DNA of 64,000 nucleotides from NCBI GenBank assembly GCA_011316305.1, contig SAUG01000009.1, positions 558,001-622,000 of the forward strand. The letters are read 5' to 3'. A program made the translations under genes and the position numbers. The number at the start of each line of letters is the position of its first letter. Within the stretch, counting starts at the first letter, position 1. Positions 24,421-35,324 of the stretch are shown piece by piece. The notes under the pieces are model-generated. The model had not been told where the DNA came from, did not search any database, and saw nothing but the letters and a program-made list of their open reading frames with translations. This stretch comes from Rusavskia elegans. Taxonomy: Eukaryota > Ascomycota > Lecanoromycetes > Teloschistales > Teloschistaceae.

Positions 24421-24600
24421 TTTCCAAAACCGGCTTGAAACCGGTCTCAGCCGTCTTAGCCGTCTTAGCCAGTTCTTAGCCGGTACGGCTAAAAGCGGCT
24501 TATAAGCGGCTTATTAGCCGGTCTCGGGTATACCCGAAGCTATATAGCTGCGCGGCTAAAACGGCTAAGACGGTTAAGTAGCTAAGACGGCTAAAAAGAT
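24421..24600. repeat. Palindromic GC-richer island inside the LTR element
   Basis: Iterated AGCCGTCTTAGCC units at about 24448-24476 are matched in inverted orientation by GGCTAAGACGG units at about 24550-24595, with CGGCTTATAAGCGGC between them. The island can fold into a long imperfect hairpin. It may be a nested small insertion. Confidence 0.6.
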
Positions 24601-25743
24601 TTAAAGATTCGATTTTAAACTCGTTTAAGTTTTTATTAGTAGTTAGTAGGCCTATATACGCCTATATATAACGCTAGGCTAGATTTATCTAGATCGAAAA
24701 TATTAGGTTTTTTTACTAGAATCTAACTAGATTAGGTCTAGTATAGTTTATTAAATAAATATTCGACTTCCGCTATTCCCGCTTTTAGCGGCGGCCGCTA
24801 AACCTTATTTTTAAATTAGGTTATATAGATTTATTTTCAGCTTATATATAGATTCTATATTAGGCTGCTTACTAAGCAGATACTCGTACTATAGATACTA
24901 TTAGAACTCCCATCTATCGAAAATCCACTTTTTGGATTTTTGGATTATTTGGATTATTTGGCTGTCAGCCGGTCTAATCTGAAAATCTATTTCAGGATTC
25001 GCTGATAAAGCCTAGTAATAGAAGAACGAAAAGCTTAAGTAACTATATATAATCAAGCTCCGCCAGCTCCAGGCTAAATTTAATTAAAACTATTATATTA
25101 AAATCTATTTATATAAATAGAAGATTAAAGAAATATAGGCCTAAATCGCTATATTTTCTCTACGTATAACGTTTTATATAGTATCTTTAGTATCTATATC
25201 TTAATCGAATATTATTAGTTTACTTCTATCTCTACCTATAACGCCTATTCTAGCACCTATAATATATAGGAAGCCACCTATTCCAGTACAGCTTATCGAA
25301 AAGTTTCTATTACTATCAACGACGCTTCCGCCGGCGTATATCTTACGAAATAAGCCTAATTCGCCTACTAATTTAGCTTTATACTATAAAAACGCCTACG
25401 TACCTTTATATAAACGTAAATAAACTCGTAAAAGTTCCTATATAACTATTTATAATCTCTTTACTAAATTCAGTTCTATTTGGTTAAAATCTAAATACGT
25501 TTATTTAAAATTATACTAGCTAATTAGAAATATTTGTTTAAATACTTTAAACGTAGTATATTTAAATACTTTAAAATCTAACTAATTAAATTTATTTTAA
25601 TCTTTTCGAATACTACTACTTCTAGCGTCGGATCTCCTCCGTTTTCAATTTAAAGAGTTTAGTATCCAGATAATTTATATACAGATTCTGGTATCTACTA
25701 GAATTAAGCTTATCTATAATAGCGTAATAATTCTAAAAAGGTA

Positions 25744-25931
25744 TATAAACCTGCGTATACAGGCAGAATCTATATATTCTAATAAAAAGTTACGTATATA
25801 GCCTAATTAGGCTTAGTATATTTCTTGGCGTATATATCTTGTAAATTAGCTTCTCTATAGATTTTTGATCATCATCAATAGAATCCTCCTCCACACGAAT
25901 TCTTCATGCCTCCTTCCTCCAAAGGCTTTCA
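25744..25931. repeat. 3' LTR, 188 bp
   Basis: The inner half is AT-shifted (ATCTATATATTCTAATAA against ATCTGCATATTCTGATGA in the left LTR), whereas the outer half keeps unmutated GATCATCATCAATAGAATCC. Length equals that of the left LTR. Confidence 0.9.
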
Positions 25932-25936
25932 CCAGG

Positions 25937-26676
25937 AGATACAAGGTCCCCTCGTCGCTCTCCTCGCTAGATTCATGAGAAGGGTCTAGGCTAGGCTCAC
26001 AATAGTGTCCCATGAATTCCGCGAGATGGTAGCAGCGAAATCTTGACAACGGTCTCAGGGAAATGGATGGCGACAACACACGTAGGGGCCGACTTTACAG
26101 AGAGAACATAAGGAGAATCTGAGATTGTCGTACTCGATCCGTTATATCTTAGGCACCGGTATGTTGCTCCGAATCCTTTCGTTGCCACCGCGAGAGATCT
26201 CCCAAACATCACCAGTCAGGTGACCTTCTGGTTTCCAGTGCTCTGATGGTACTCTCGATGTCGTGCCTCGGGCAGCGTAAATTTTCTCGTGACACCAGAC
26301 CGCCAAGGCTTTGATTACATAAGCAGGTTTCAGATCTTTCTCCGCCTGACAACATACATGTGGTCATGGTCTCTTGGTGCTCTCTCTCCTTGCATTGCAA
26401 GCTTACCTGCTCCCTAAATCTATTTCAAGGAAAAGTTCAATTAGATCTGCCGATCGTGTTGTGCCCCGACGAGAAACCCAGTTCGTTCACCGAGAGCTGT
26501 CGTGTTTTTGACAGAGAAAGCTTTGACATGCAACACCGACGCCGCCAATCCTTGAATCGAAATAACGCGCTCTTAAGAGTGCACCTTGTTATTATATTCA
26601 GTACGAAGTATTAAAATGGTAGAGTAGGCACTGATTGAATTCTCTAAGAATCTATATACTAGAGAACCAGAAGATA
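25937..26676. other. Intergenic stretch between mobile elements
   Basis: No gene is supported. Base composition returns to normal immediately outside the LTR element. Only short open frames are present. Confidence 0.4.
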
Positions 26677-27113
26677 TTAAAAAGCCGTTGTATCTTCGGG
26701 GCGCAACAATCCTTCGCAACAATACTAGTCTCGCAACAATTGAAAACCTTTGCAGACCTACAGAGCCACAACCACTACCTCTTTCAAAAATTCTAATTAG
26801 TACAATTTTAAGTATTTAAAAATAAAATACTGGCCTTTAAAGCCCTTCGACGGGTTTTAGCGGCTTTACGGTAAAGCTGGCGCGCTAAAACTCCAGTAGA
26901 GCAGTATTATAGATATTTATCGATATTATACGGTCGCACATTTATTTCCTTACTGCTATAAAGTAAGCCTAAAACGTTCTATAAAATATACTCTTTAGAA
27001 TCCTAGCAAGAAATGGTAGTGGTAGCTCTATAGGCCTGTAAAGGTTTTAACTGTTGCGAGACTAGTATTATTGCGAAGGATTGTTGCGCCCCGAAGATAT
27101 AACGTTAAAAAGC
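26677..27113. mobile_element. 419-bp element with long terminal inverted repeats and 9-bp target duplication (MULE-like MITE)
   Basis: The element spans 26686-27104. Its ends are inverted copies starting CGTTRTATCTTCGGGGCGCA and stay similar for roughly 85-110 bases (AACAATCCTTCGCAAYAATA and CTAGTCTCGCAACA are visible on both sides). It is flanked by the exact direct repeat TTAAAAAGC (26677-26685 and 27105-27113). Long inverted repeats with a 9-base duplication fit a non-autonomous Mutator-like element; hAT elements make 8 bases. The centre is AT-rich and codes for nothing. The family assignment is inference. Confidence 0.85.
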
Positions 27114-27649
27114 CAATACTAAAGCTACTATATCTAAATTGGTCAGTTGCCGCTAAGCGATTGGCCTCAGATAAATCCTCCTGAGCCTCGCTGAGATTAC
27201 ATAATCAAACGTGATGACTGAATTTTCATATTCCAATACGAAGCACGGCTGGCCTTCAGCTGGCTAGTAGTGTCTGCTCGCCGCCATGGCTCCTCAAGTT
27301 CACGAAAGGTGCAACCGTCGTATGATGGCTTGCCGATGGCGTTGAAGTTGACGCAAAGTGATCCGAGAACTACGAGCTCGTCACGTACAAGAAGCGCAGC
27401 TAACATACCGAACGGGATGCAAACGATAGGAGTCTAGAACCAAGCCATTCCCGCTTTCGATCAATCAATACGGGAAGTAGAGCAAACCAGCAGCCACTCG
27501 ATAAACATAGACGAAATACATGATTAATCATGGATTTATCCAGGAACCTTTCACCTACGCGAAAAGTTAGCATCTATACCTAAACGATCCTGGTATGGAG
27601 ACGATGGAGTTTCGATACTATTATAAGTACCTCGCCATGCTCTTCAATA

Positions 27650-28076
27650 GATAATGTGAGCCTACAAATAACCTACCAATATTCTGACCGTATAGGGCCC
27701 CCGTTTTTAGTACAGTCAGTTATAAGCCCGGATTTCGCTAGTCTCCGCAGTAAATTATTAACTCGACTTAAGCCTCCGCATAGGAGGCAAATCCAAAGGT
27801 CGGCGACGCTAAACGACGCCAGGATCTGCATTATAAGACTCTAGCGGTTATATAACCCGCTATACCGCGTTATAGATACTATAAGAGCTAGTAAGAGTAT
27901 CGTATTATAATACCCTAGTAGTTATAAAACGGAGTCAGTTACGACCAGTTACAAGCAACTCCAGCTTAACTTCCAGCACTACTCTCGGCCGTCAAGCTGA
28001 GGGGGGGTGTGAGCCTGCAAATAACCCACCAACATCCTGACCGTGTGGGGCCCCCGTTTTTGGTGCAGTCAGATGA
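27650..28076. mobile_element. 417-bp TRIM (terminal-repeat retrotransposon in miniature)
   Basis: Two direct 64-base LTRs, 27655-27718 and 28008-28071, begin TGTGAGCCTRCAAATAACC and end GTRCAGTCA. The left LTR is RIP-changed at G-to-A and C-to-T sites relative to the right. The target duplication is GATAA/GATGA (27650-27654 and 28072-28076); the single difference is a TG-to-TA change as RIP would make. A primer-binding site GTTATAAGCCCGGAT follows the left LTR, and a polypurine tract (GCTGAGGGGGGG, ending at 28007) precedes the right LTR. No coding capacity. It shares its first bases and primer site with the 2.6-kb element. Confidence 0.9.
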
Positions 28077-28244
28077 TCAAGCGGCTACCTCTGGGAGAGC
28101 TGATACTGGATTCAGCCACCCTATTCATTGGACCACATCGCAGCCTCCATATTGGACATCAGGCACAAGTCCATAAGTCTGAACAAGCTTTCTCCCAGAT
28201 CGGGACCATTGAAGTCTCAGCAAAGTCAAGGGCAGCCGTCGAAG

Positions 28245-29247
28245 ATGTATACAATAACATCGTTGATCGCCCTTGTTGGTCTCTTCCAACAAGCTCTAAC
28301 GGCACCGAACGAGATACCTGCGGAAAAACGAGGTCAGCTATATCTACATACTACCCATATAAGTTCTCTCCAACTGATAATATGCCAGCGTTGCAGAATA
28401 ATTGCAACCGTGGAAACCTATTTCGATCTTTCATCGACCCTCGTTACAGTTCTTCGGCCAGTGCCTTCTGCAGAACCTACATACGGCTTACTATCAAAAC
28501 CACTAAGATTACCACGTGAGTATCCCTGGTCGAGGCTGGGACACTATCTCGTCGTGCTGATAATCGTTCAGTACAACGGTCACCGCCGTTAACGTAAAGC
28601 GTGATCTTTCCGCTACGACGGCATACCTAGCCTCGAGACTCAGCAGCGCATGCTCCTGCATTCTCACAGCGCTCCCTTCTCCAATGACGATCATGCCACT
28701 GTAACGGTAACCAAATCTTCGACATGCTCTGTGGCCACGCCTATCGTCAAGAACGGCGATTTCGAAAGCGGATCCCTCGCCCCTTGTACCCTGAGCACCC
28801 CCTACGGCAACTACGATCCGCAGTATCTCAGCCACGGTGTCAAGGATCCTGGATTCGGCGGATCCAAATACGCCTTCATTGCCAACAACAAGAATGCTAA
28901 CTCATATGTCGAACTCAACCTCGATAAATCCTTGACGGTTTGCCCTGGCGCCAAGTACAACATTGCCGCCAAGTTCTATATCACGGACCCAGGCGATCAG
29001 CCCTCGAAGAAGAACAAGCGACAAGTCAATCCAAATAAGCAGGTCTATGTCTACGCTTACGTCGATGATGTTTTCATCAAGGGTTGATTTGGATAGTGAT
29101 CCCGCTGGGCCGCCTATCGTGTGGCGGACTTTGACGGGGACGTTTACGGCGAGTTCAAACCAGGCGCGGCTGAAGGTTGCGTTCGTTGCGACGGACTTTT
29201 TGGGTGTTGAGTGGGGTGTTGATAACGTGGTTGTCACACCGGCTTGA
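28245..29247 (+). pseudogene. Secreted protein with a carbohydrate-binding-like C-terminal domain, frame-broken
   Basis: Starts with a clear signal peptide (MYTITSLIALVGLFQQALTA) and a dibasic Kex2-like site (AEKRG), followed by introns near 28332-28388 and 28516-28571. A Thr/Val-rich stretch and a beta-rich domain follow (IVKNGDFESGSLAPC, YVELNLDKSLTVCPG, WRTLTGTFTASSNQARLKV, VEWGVDNVVVTPA), resembling the CBM4/9-like or galactose-binding-like modules of fungal secreted proteins. Reading requires frame changes near 28620-28650 and at about 29085 (DDVFIKG then stop, against DLDSDPAGPP in the next frame). It lies between a TRIM and a tandem array. An undetected intron could rescue the first break but not easily the second. 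Type and function are inferred. Confidence 0.55.
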
Positions 29248-29595
29248 GCAGGCAAGTGATATTATGGTTGATTGTGTGACTTTGTGCGCATCTACGGGGA
29301 AGTACCACTTTGAACTGTCCAGGCAGGTGATTAAAGCTTTGATCAAGGTATCTAATTTTAGTAGAGTTCACTCCTGCAAACCTCTTCTTGGAAGATTCTT
29401 CCCACTCAAGACACTTGCTTGGATCGAAGGAAGCCAACATCTGAACGGCACGGTGCCTTAGCTGGATTTTTTCCAGCCTACCAAAAATATTCAGCCTGCA
29501 TTCACATCCTCAGGCTGGCGCGGTTGGCCATTCACGCCATTGATGCACGGAAGTCCGATTGCATGCATGTTATCCGCTGCCGCATACCCATAAAC

Positions 29596-32500
29596 CTCAA
29601 ATAAGCCTTATACAGAGAGAAATGGCTGATCTTCGGATCTAAGTTTTGTACCCACTCACGAGCACGCCCTTGGTGTGGTAGGGGGGTGACGATGATGCAT
29701 GGTTATACGCCATCAAAAAACGCCCGCTGCATGTCGTGAACCTCATTATCATCCGTATGAAGGAAAGTCTGGCAGAACTTCGGATCAATCAGCTTCACAT
29801 CATGATTTGCTGACAATGATGCATCCTTCCATGGACCCCTGCACTGCAGATATTCCCCAGATGCATAGCCTTGGACCTTAAAAACTCTCTGAGTAAGGAA
29901 GGAGATGGCTGATCTTCGGTTCGTGGAGCTTTAGTCCTACCCGATAAGAGCATTTCGCATTCAGTGCACGCAAATTCTGACGCACTGCGTCCGTCTCGTA
30001 TCCACGCAAGGGTCCCTTGCATACCATGCACACAGTCCCCAGATGCATGGCATTGGACCTCGAAAACCCTTTATATAAAGAAGGCGATGGCTGAATTTCG
30101 GTTCAAGAAGCTTACTGGGCAAGTGGGTTTTGTACTCTGGGCACGATTCCGTTTTCGCTATGCGTCGCGGAGAGATGCATGCAGGTCCAGGACGCCAGCT
30201 GCGTGGCTATCACCCTCTCAGATATATCCCTTCCGCTGCTACTGATAGATTTCGTCCGGCTTGGCGCTAAGTAAAGAGAAACCAGTAGCAGCGGAAGAGA
30301 TAGGAAAGAAGGGTTGAACTCCGACTCAATCAGCTTTGTACCTACCAAGACTAAGAGCGGACAAAAACGCCCTGCATGCGCTATGCATGATTGCTACGCC
30401 CTTCAAACTCCCAGCTGCATATTTATGTCCACCAAATACCTCCGCAAAGAGTGATAAATGGCCGATCTTCGGATTAACCAGCGTTAGCTACCCAAAGAGA
30501 GCGTACTGCATCTTTAGCAGATGTGAGCTGACGCACACCTTGCATGCAGACTTAAAGCCATGCGTGTTCACAAACAAGTCCCCTTGCATTGTCATGTACG
30601 TCGTCGCGCCAGATGCATAGCCCTGATCCTTAAAAACATCCTGTCGAGGAAGAGCACGGCTGAACTTCGGAACAAAAGTCCCCCCGGCATGTCTGTGACG
30701 GCTGCTCATTGGTTACAGTCATAGTTGGATCTGCCGAGCTAAGTCGATTCGGGCTAGATACGTAAAGCTGGCCCGCACGAACATTCATCCACATCTTCCC
30801 AGCTGCATATCAGAAACTTTTTATTTTCCCTCTAAGGAAGGGAACGGCCGATCTTCGGATCAACGAGCATTGTGCCTACCTAATGAAGGCTTTTTGGACT
30901 TTGAGAGGTGCATCCGTCCTGTTTTCCCCATGCGTCACAGAGACCTGCATGCAAGTTTTGAAGCACCACTTGACTCTAGCTGCATGGCTATCGACCACTA
31001 AAATTGCCTTCTAAGGGACGAGATGGCTGAACTTCGGATGGAGAAGCGTTGAACCTACACTAGGAAAGCATTGTTTCGCACTTTGTACAGGTAAATGCTG
31101 ACGCACTGCGACACATGGTCCTGCAAGGCTCCCTTGCGCATCGCGCACATAGTTCTCAGAATCTCGTTATCCTCCGTTCAAGCAAGGGCTGATCTTCGAT
31201 TCGTACCTGCCCCTTGAGAGAGGAGAGGCATGCAAGCAGTGCAATGCAAGGGTTGTTGCACGCCCTTGGACCTCAAAAACTCTCTTATCAAGAACGAGGC
31301 GGCTGAGCTGCGGGTTAAGAAGCGCATACACCCGGCAAGAGAGGCTTTGCTGACGCACTGTATAAGACAAGGAGTTTCTCCGCGTCTTGCATGCGTGTTT
31401 TGATGCAGCTGTATCGGTCTCTTCCTCTTATAAAAACAGATGGTTGAACTTCGGATCGAAAAGCTTTGAACCTACCCGATAAGAGGGATTTCCATATTGA
31501 GGGGACATGAGCTGACGCACCTTTCAAGGCAAGGAGACTGAGGAGTCTCGCAGCGTCATGCAATGTAAGTTTTTGTTGAACCAAACGACCTCAGCTGCAT
31601 AGCCCTGAACCTCAGAGTTTACCTTATAAAGGAGATGGTTGAACTTCGGATCAAAGACGCCTTAAGACTAACTCGATAGGGGCTTTTACAGGTTGAGAGG
31701 GTAAGAGGTGACGCACAGTATGTCACCTCATGCAAGTCTACTGAAAAGGCTGCAGGGTAGACTCCCGAGCCCTGCAGAAGTACAAAGCAAACCTCCTTTT
31801 GGAGAAGAGGTTGGCTGACTTTCGGATTAAAAAGGTTTGGACTTACTCAATGGGAGGGTTTATCCACTTTGAGAAGGTATGAGCTGACGCACTATATCCA
31901 GCGCTCCCCGTCGCACCGCAAACTTGGCAAAAACGAAGATGTCCGCCTGTCCCAAATGGCAGCCTCAGGCTAACTGCGACTGCCAGAAGAGTTTTCGAGG
32001 AAGTTGAGGTTGATAGTGGGGACAGCTTGTTAATTCACTATATGCGGATAGCTTTTTTCAACATAACAACTTTAGGGCATCATAAATTGTGGAGTTCTTG
32101 CTGGCTGGACTTTATCCTTTATCAAGGATGCTTTAGGCTATGGTCACCTTTTGGCTAGGAATACTTCGCAACGTTGAACCTGTCAGTGCATGTAAATCAT
32201 ACCCAGCTGCATAGCTCCAAGCCTCGCAGACTTCCTTTTGGAGAAGAGTATAGCTGATCTTCGGACTACCGAGCTTTCGACTTACTCGATGGGAGGGTTT
32301 AGCACTTTGATAAGACATGAGCTTACCCCATTCTCCTTAATTCCCAAGTTATTTCAGGTCATGCAAAGGTTGGTGATATCTACATAGCTGTCAGATACAT
32401 GGCCAGAACCTTATCACCGTTCGTTAGACAGGGGGTTGGATCAACAAGCGACACACGTCTGGGCACGAGGAGTAGATGCTTGTGGTGGATGGTGATTATT

Positions 32501-32650
32501 GGTTGCAGGGGGAGGGCATTCACATTTCTCCCCACTATTGCACGTGCATCATGACTATTGTCCCAATGTAGAGAGTGATGGCTGATCTTCGGATTGTCGC
32601 TTGGTGAATACCCGATAAGGCTCTGATTATCGCGTCCCTAATGCCGTCAA
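29596..32650. repeat. Degenerate tandem array, about 17 units of 115-220 bp
   Basis: A core close to ATGGCTGAACTTCGGATC recurs at about 29622, 29771, 29904, 30086, 30312, 30458, 30656, 30844, 31023, 31186, 31301, 31440, 31635, 31811, 32251 and 32578. It is followed in most units by AGCTTTGAACCTACCCGATA, then about 80 bases later GAGCTGACGCAC (for example 30530, 31090, 31350, 31512, 31885), a CTTGCATGCA block, CAGCTGCATAGCCCTGGACC and a TTATAAAGGAG-like end just before the next core. Units are strongly diverged. There is no long open frame and no AT shift, so the array seems unaffected by RIP. Confidence 0.85.
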
Positions 32651-33634
32651 TAATGCAGGATGTCGCAAACAAATGCCAGCATGCAATTTACTTTCGCCAG
32701 AGAATGGTTTGATCCGGTAAAGGTCGGTGATACTTCGGGGAAGCTGTACTAGTTCCGACACCGGCAAGGTAGAGTATTCGTCCGTCTACCTGCAAGTGGA
32801 ATTGTTCAAGCTTAGCGAAATCTGCCAGTAAGTCGATGCTCACAAGTCCTCAAGACAAGCACTACCGCAAAGACGATGATACTCCGAAGACACTAGCAAA
32901 AACCTGAACAGCGTGTTTTTCGAGCGGTCAATGGTATTGCCAGATATATATCGTCTTGGAGTAGCTTACCTCGCAAAGTAAACAGGAGGAAGCCATCGGA
33001 CATCGGTAAGTCCTCCTAACTCTTGTTACGAATCGTCATATCAGGCTTGCTCGACGGGTTCATGGTGAGTGCCACGTCTATGGTGTAGCTTGTATACTGC
33101 CCAGTTTGCAGGCAATGAGTCTCGGAACGGCGATAAGACGTTTTAACCCCTACTGAACATAACAGTCAGAGTGGAAGCAGTGGGCGAAGCCAAGTAACCG
33201 AACAATATGTCCCGTTGTTTATTTTGTAATAGGTCCAGTTGGCTCGTCAAGATGAAATTCCTTTGCTCAGTCATCCATGAATGAGAGCGTCACAATTCCC
33301 ATGTAAGATCACCTTCTATCTACAGGAGTGGAGTAAGTAGCAGCTAACTCCTTTGCCCATACTTTAAGTTGAAGAGCAATTTTCCGATCTATGAAGGATG
33401 TAGACCACAGTCGATCGGTACATGGGCCAGGAAGCCGCCCTCGGGGAAGATCTTTCGAATTTTGTCTTCATAAAAGCACGGAGATACATCTCCTATTGAC
33501 TGTTCCAATCACTGGACCCTCTGCAGGGTTTTCGGTGCGCATCTAACGCAGAGTCTGCTGGACCACCGTTTCCAGAGATCGATCGGTGTCACTTCCAAAG
33601 TACCATATGTCTGATTAGAGCATATACGGTTCCA
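32651..33634. other. Intergenic stretch, nothing recognised
   Basis: Follows the tandem array; no core motif, gene or RNA was recognised. Confidence 0.4.
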
Positions 33635-34685
33635 ATGGCAGAAGTCCACGCCAAGGCAAGTACTCGGGCCAAGTGCTGGGAGCGGGTGGAGAGAAACTCA
33701 ATCGCATCAACACTGTCTTTCTCACCCGTGAGTTTCCTTCGGCAGGTCTTTATAAAGAAGACCAAACCTTTGACCAGCTTGAGGACTTGGAATACATCTC
33801 TTCGATATTGGGGCCCCAAGACCTGGGACGGGTTCGGAAAACACAACAACATATCTCCAGGGACATATCGGAGACCTAACATCATCGTCAGGACCCCTGC
33901 AAGTCTGCTGATATCGCTAGTGAAGTCGTCGAGAGCCTCTCGAACCTCGTCTCGCTCTCCTCGAGGTGCGAATCATCTGTACCCGATCACGTCCATATAC
34001 AGATTCTCGCTCAGACGCATCGAGCGAATCAGACCTGCAGGCCGCAGTACTGGTATACCAAATTGATCATACAGCAGTGATGGGTTGAATCGTACTGTGG
34101 CTAAAGGTTTGAGTCACCCCTTTTTATTATTCAGTATCGGTAAAATGTGTCAATATGAGTGACTCCATTCTCGAACTTTATTTCAAGGAAGTTATAGCTT
34201 TCTATCAAATCCCAAGACAGTCATTCCAGCCATCTAATATATAATATATGCGTTTGTAATGCCTCGAGTTTCATGTTCGATCGCCGATCTAATTACCGGA
34301 ATCCGATCCAAAATACCAAGATTTGTTTTGTTGAAAATTGGCAACAAGCTTTCAATTCAGGATTTACATTCAAATCACACCTAGAGGTAAAATAGCCAGC
34401 ATCTTCAATGATCCAATCCACCAGTAAACCACTTAGGACGACATCACTAGCGCCCCAGTGGCCCGGTATAAGATATAGACCGGTTTAAGATACACAATAG
34501 CATCGTCGAAAGTAAACACCCTTCGCTCAGACCTCGAGACCGATAGGTACTGGAATCGACCGTTACGGAGGACCCAGTATCCGACCCCTTGAAAGAATCA
34601 ATGCGAGCAGACCTTCAAAAGAATTGGCATTATTGCAGAAACGAAGAACATCGCCGGACCACCAGCCTGGCATGGGTGTGGGATA

Positions 34686-35324
34686 GTGAAGAGTTTGTTC
34701 TCCAAGACACGGTTGTCGGCAAACTCACTGTGTAATCGACCGACAGTATTCTACTGGCTGCAATCGTCTCAGGAGATCGATGGCGATGGACAGAAGATTC
34801 TGACACCTAGTATCATTTACGCCGCGCTTTATGATGAATGGGCGAGGTGTTACGGTGGGAAACCGGATATAGAGTACGGGCATTTCCTTGCAACGATGGT
34901 AAGAGTTACGTCGAGCGGTCTGGTGATGATACGAGGGATTGTAAATGCTCACCTCTCTTCACCGATAACCACTAGACATCATGAATCAGCAGCCACCGAC
35001 ATTTCCATAGATGTAACCCTTCTCCACAATCAGCCAAGAAATCATCATCATCCTCGATCGTCTAGCTTTCGATTCCGACGACGATAACCCGACGAAACCG
35101 GACGGTCACATCAATCTCAAGAAACTTGCAAGACAGAATGACCAAGCGGACTCACATCATTCGAAATCCTCAGATCAGAATCTCAGCCTCCCTAAGAACG
35201 GATATCAATACTCGAGACAAGACCGAAGTACTAATGGTCTCTCTAGCCTCCGCTGTCCAATTCATCGTCGACTTGGGAATGAGCGAAGATTCCGCAAGCC
35301 AAGTACTCAGCGAATCGTAGACTG
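34686..35324 (+). other. Possible unidentified gene or gene remnant
   Basis: Open-frame pieces here look protein-like. The first runs 34686 to about 34898 (QSSQEIDGDGQKILTPSI, then YAALYDEWARCYGGKPDIEY) and ends at a GTAAGAG donor; a possible acceptor is AACCACTAG near 34975. A later piece at about 35108-35318 reads KTEVLMVSLASAVQFIVDLG. I do not recognise a family, and the frames do not join cleanly, so this may be decayed. The neighbouring frames at 33635-34066 show nothing recognisable. Confidence 0.25.

Larger units (their letters stand above)
23299..25936. mobile_element. RIP-mutated LTR retrotransposon with 5-bp target duplication
   Basis: Two direct repeats of exactly 188 bases (23304-23491 and 25744-25931) begin TGTGAGCC (RIP-changed to TATAAACC in the right copy) and end GGCTTTCA. 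They are flanked by the 5-bp duplication CCAGG (23299-23303 and 25932-25936). Directly after the left LTR comes GTTATAAGCCCGGAT, a primer-binding site that, allowing one TG-to-TA RIP change, is complementary to the anticodon arm of initiator tRNA-Met. The 2.25-kb interior is very AT-rich, with CpA-to-TpA type changes and no long open frame. At 2.6 kb the element is short, so it may be a non-autonomous or deleted relative of a Copia-like family; no reverse transcriptase can be recognised. Confidence 0.9.

Noticed and set aside
23304..25931. Search for reverse transcriptase, integrase or gag in the LTR element
   Set aside because: No recognisable motif or long frame is left after RIP, and no attempt was made to rebuild one.
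29596..32650. CRISPR-like array
   Set aside because: Units are long, diverged and without unique equal-length spacers, and the organism is a fungus.
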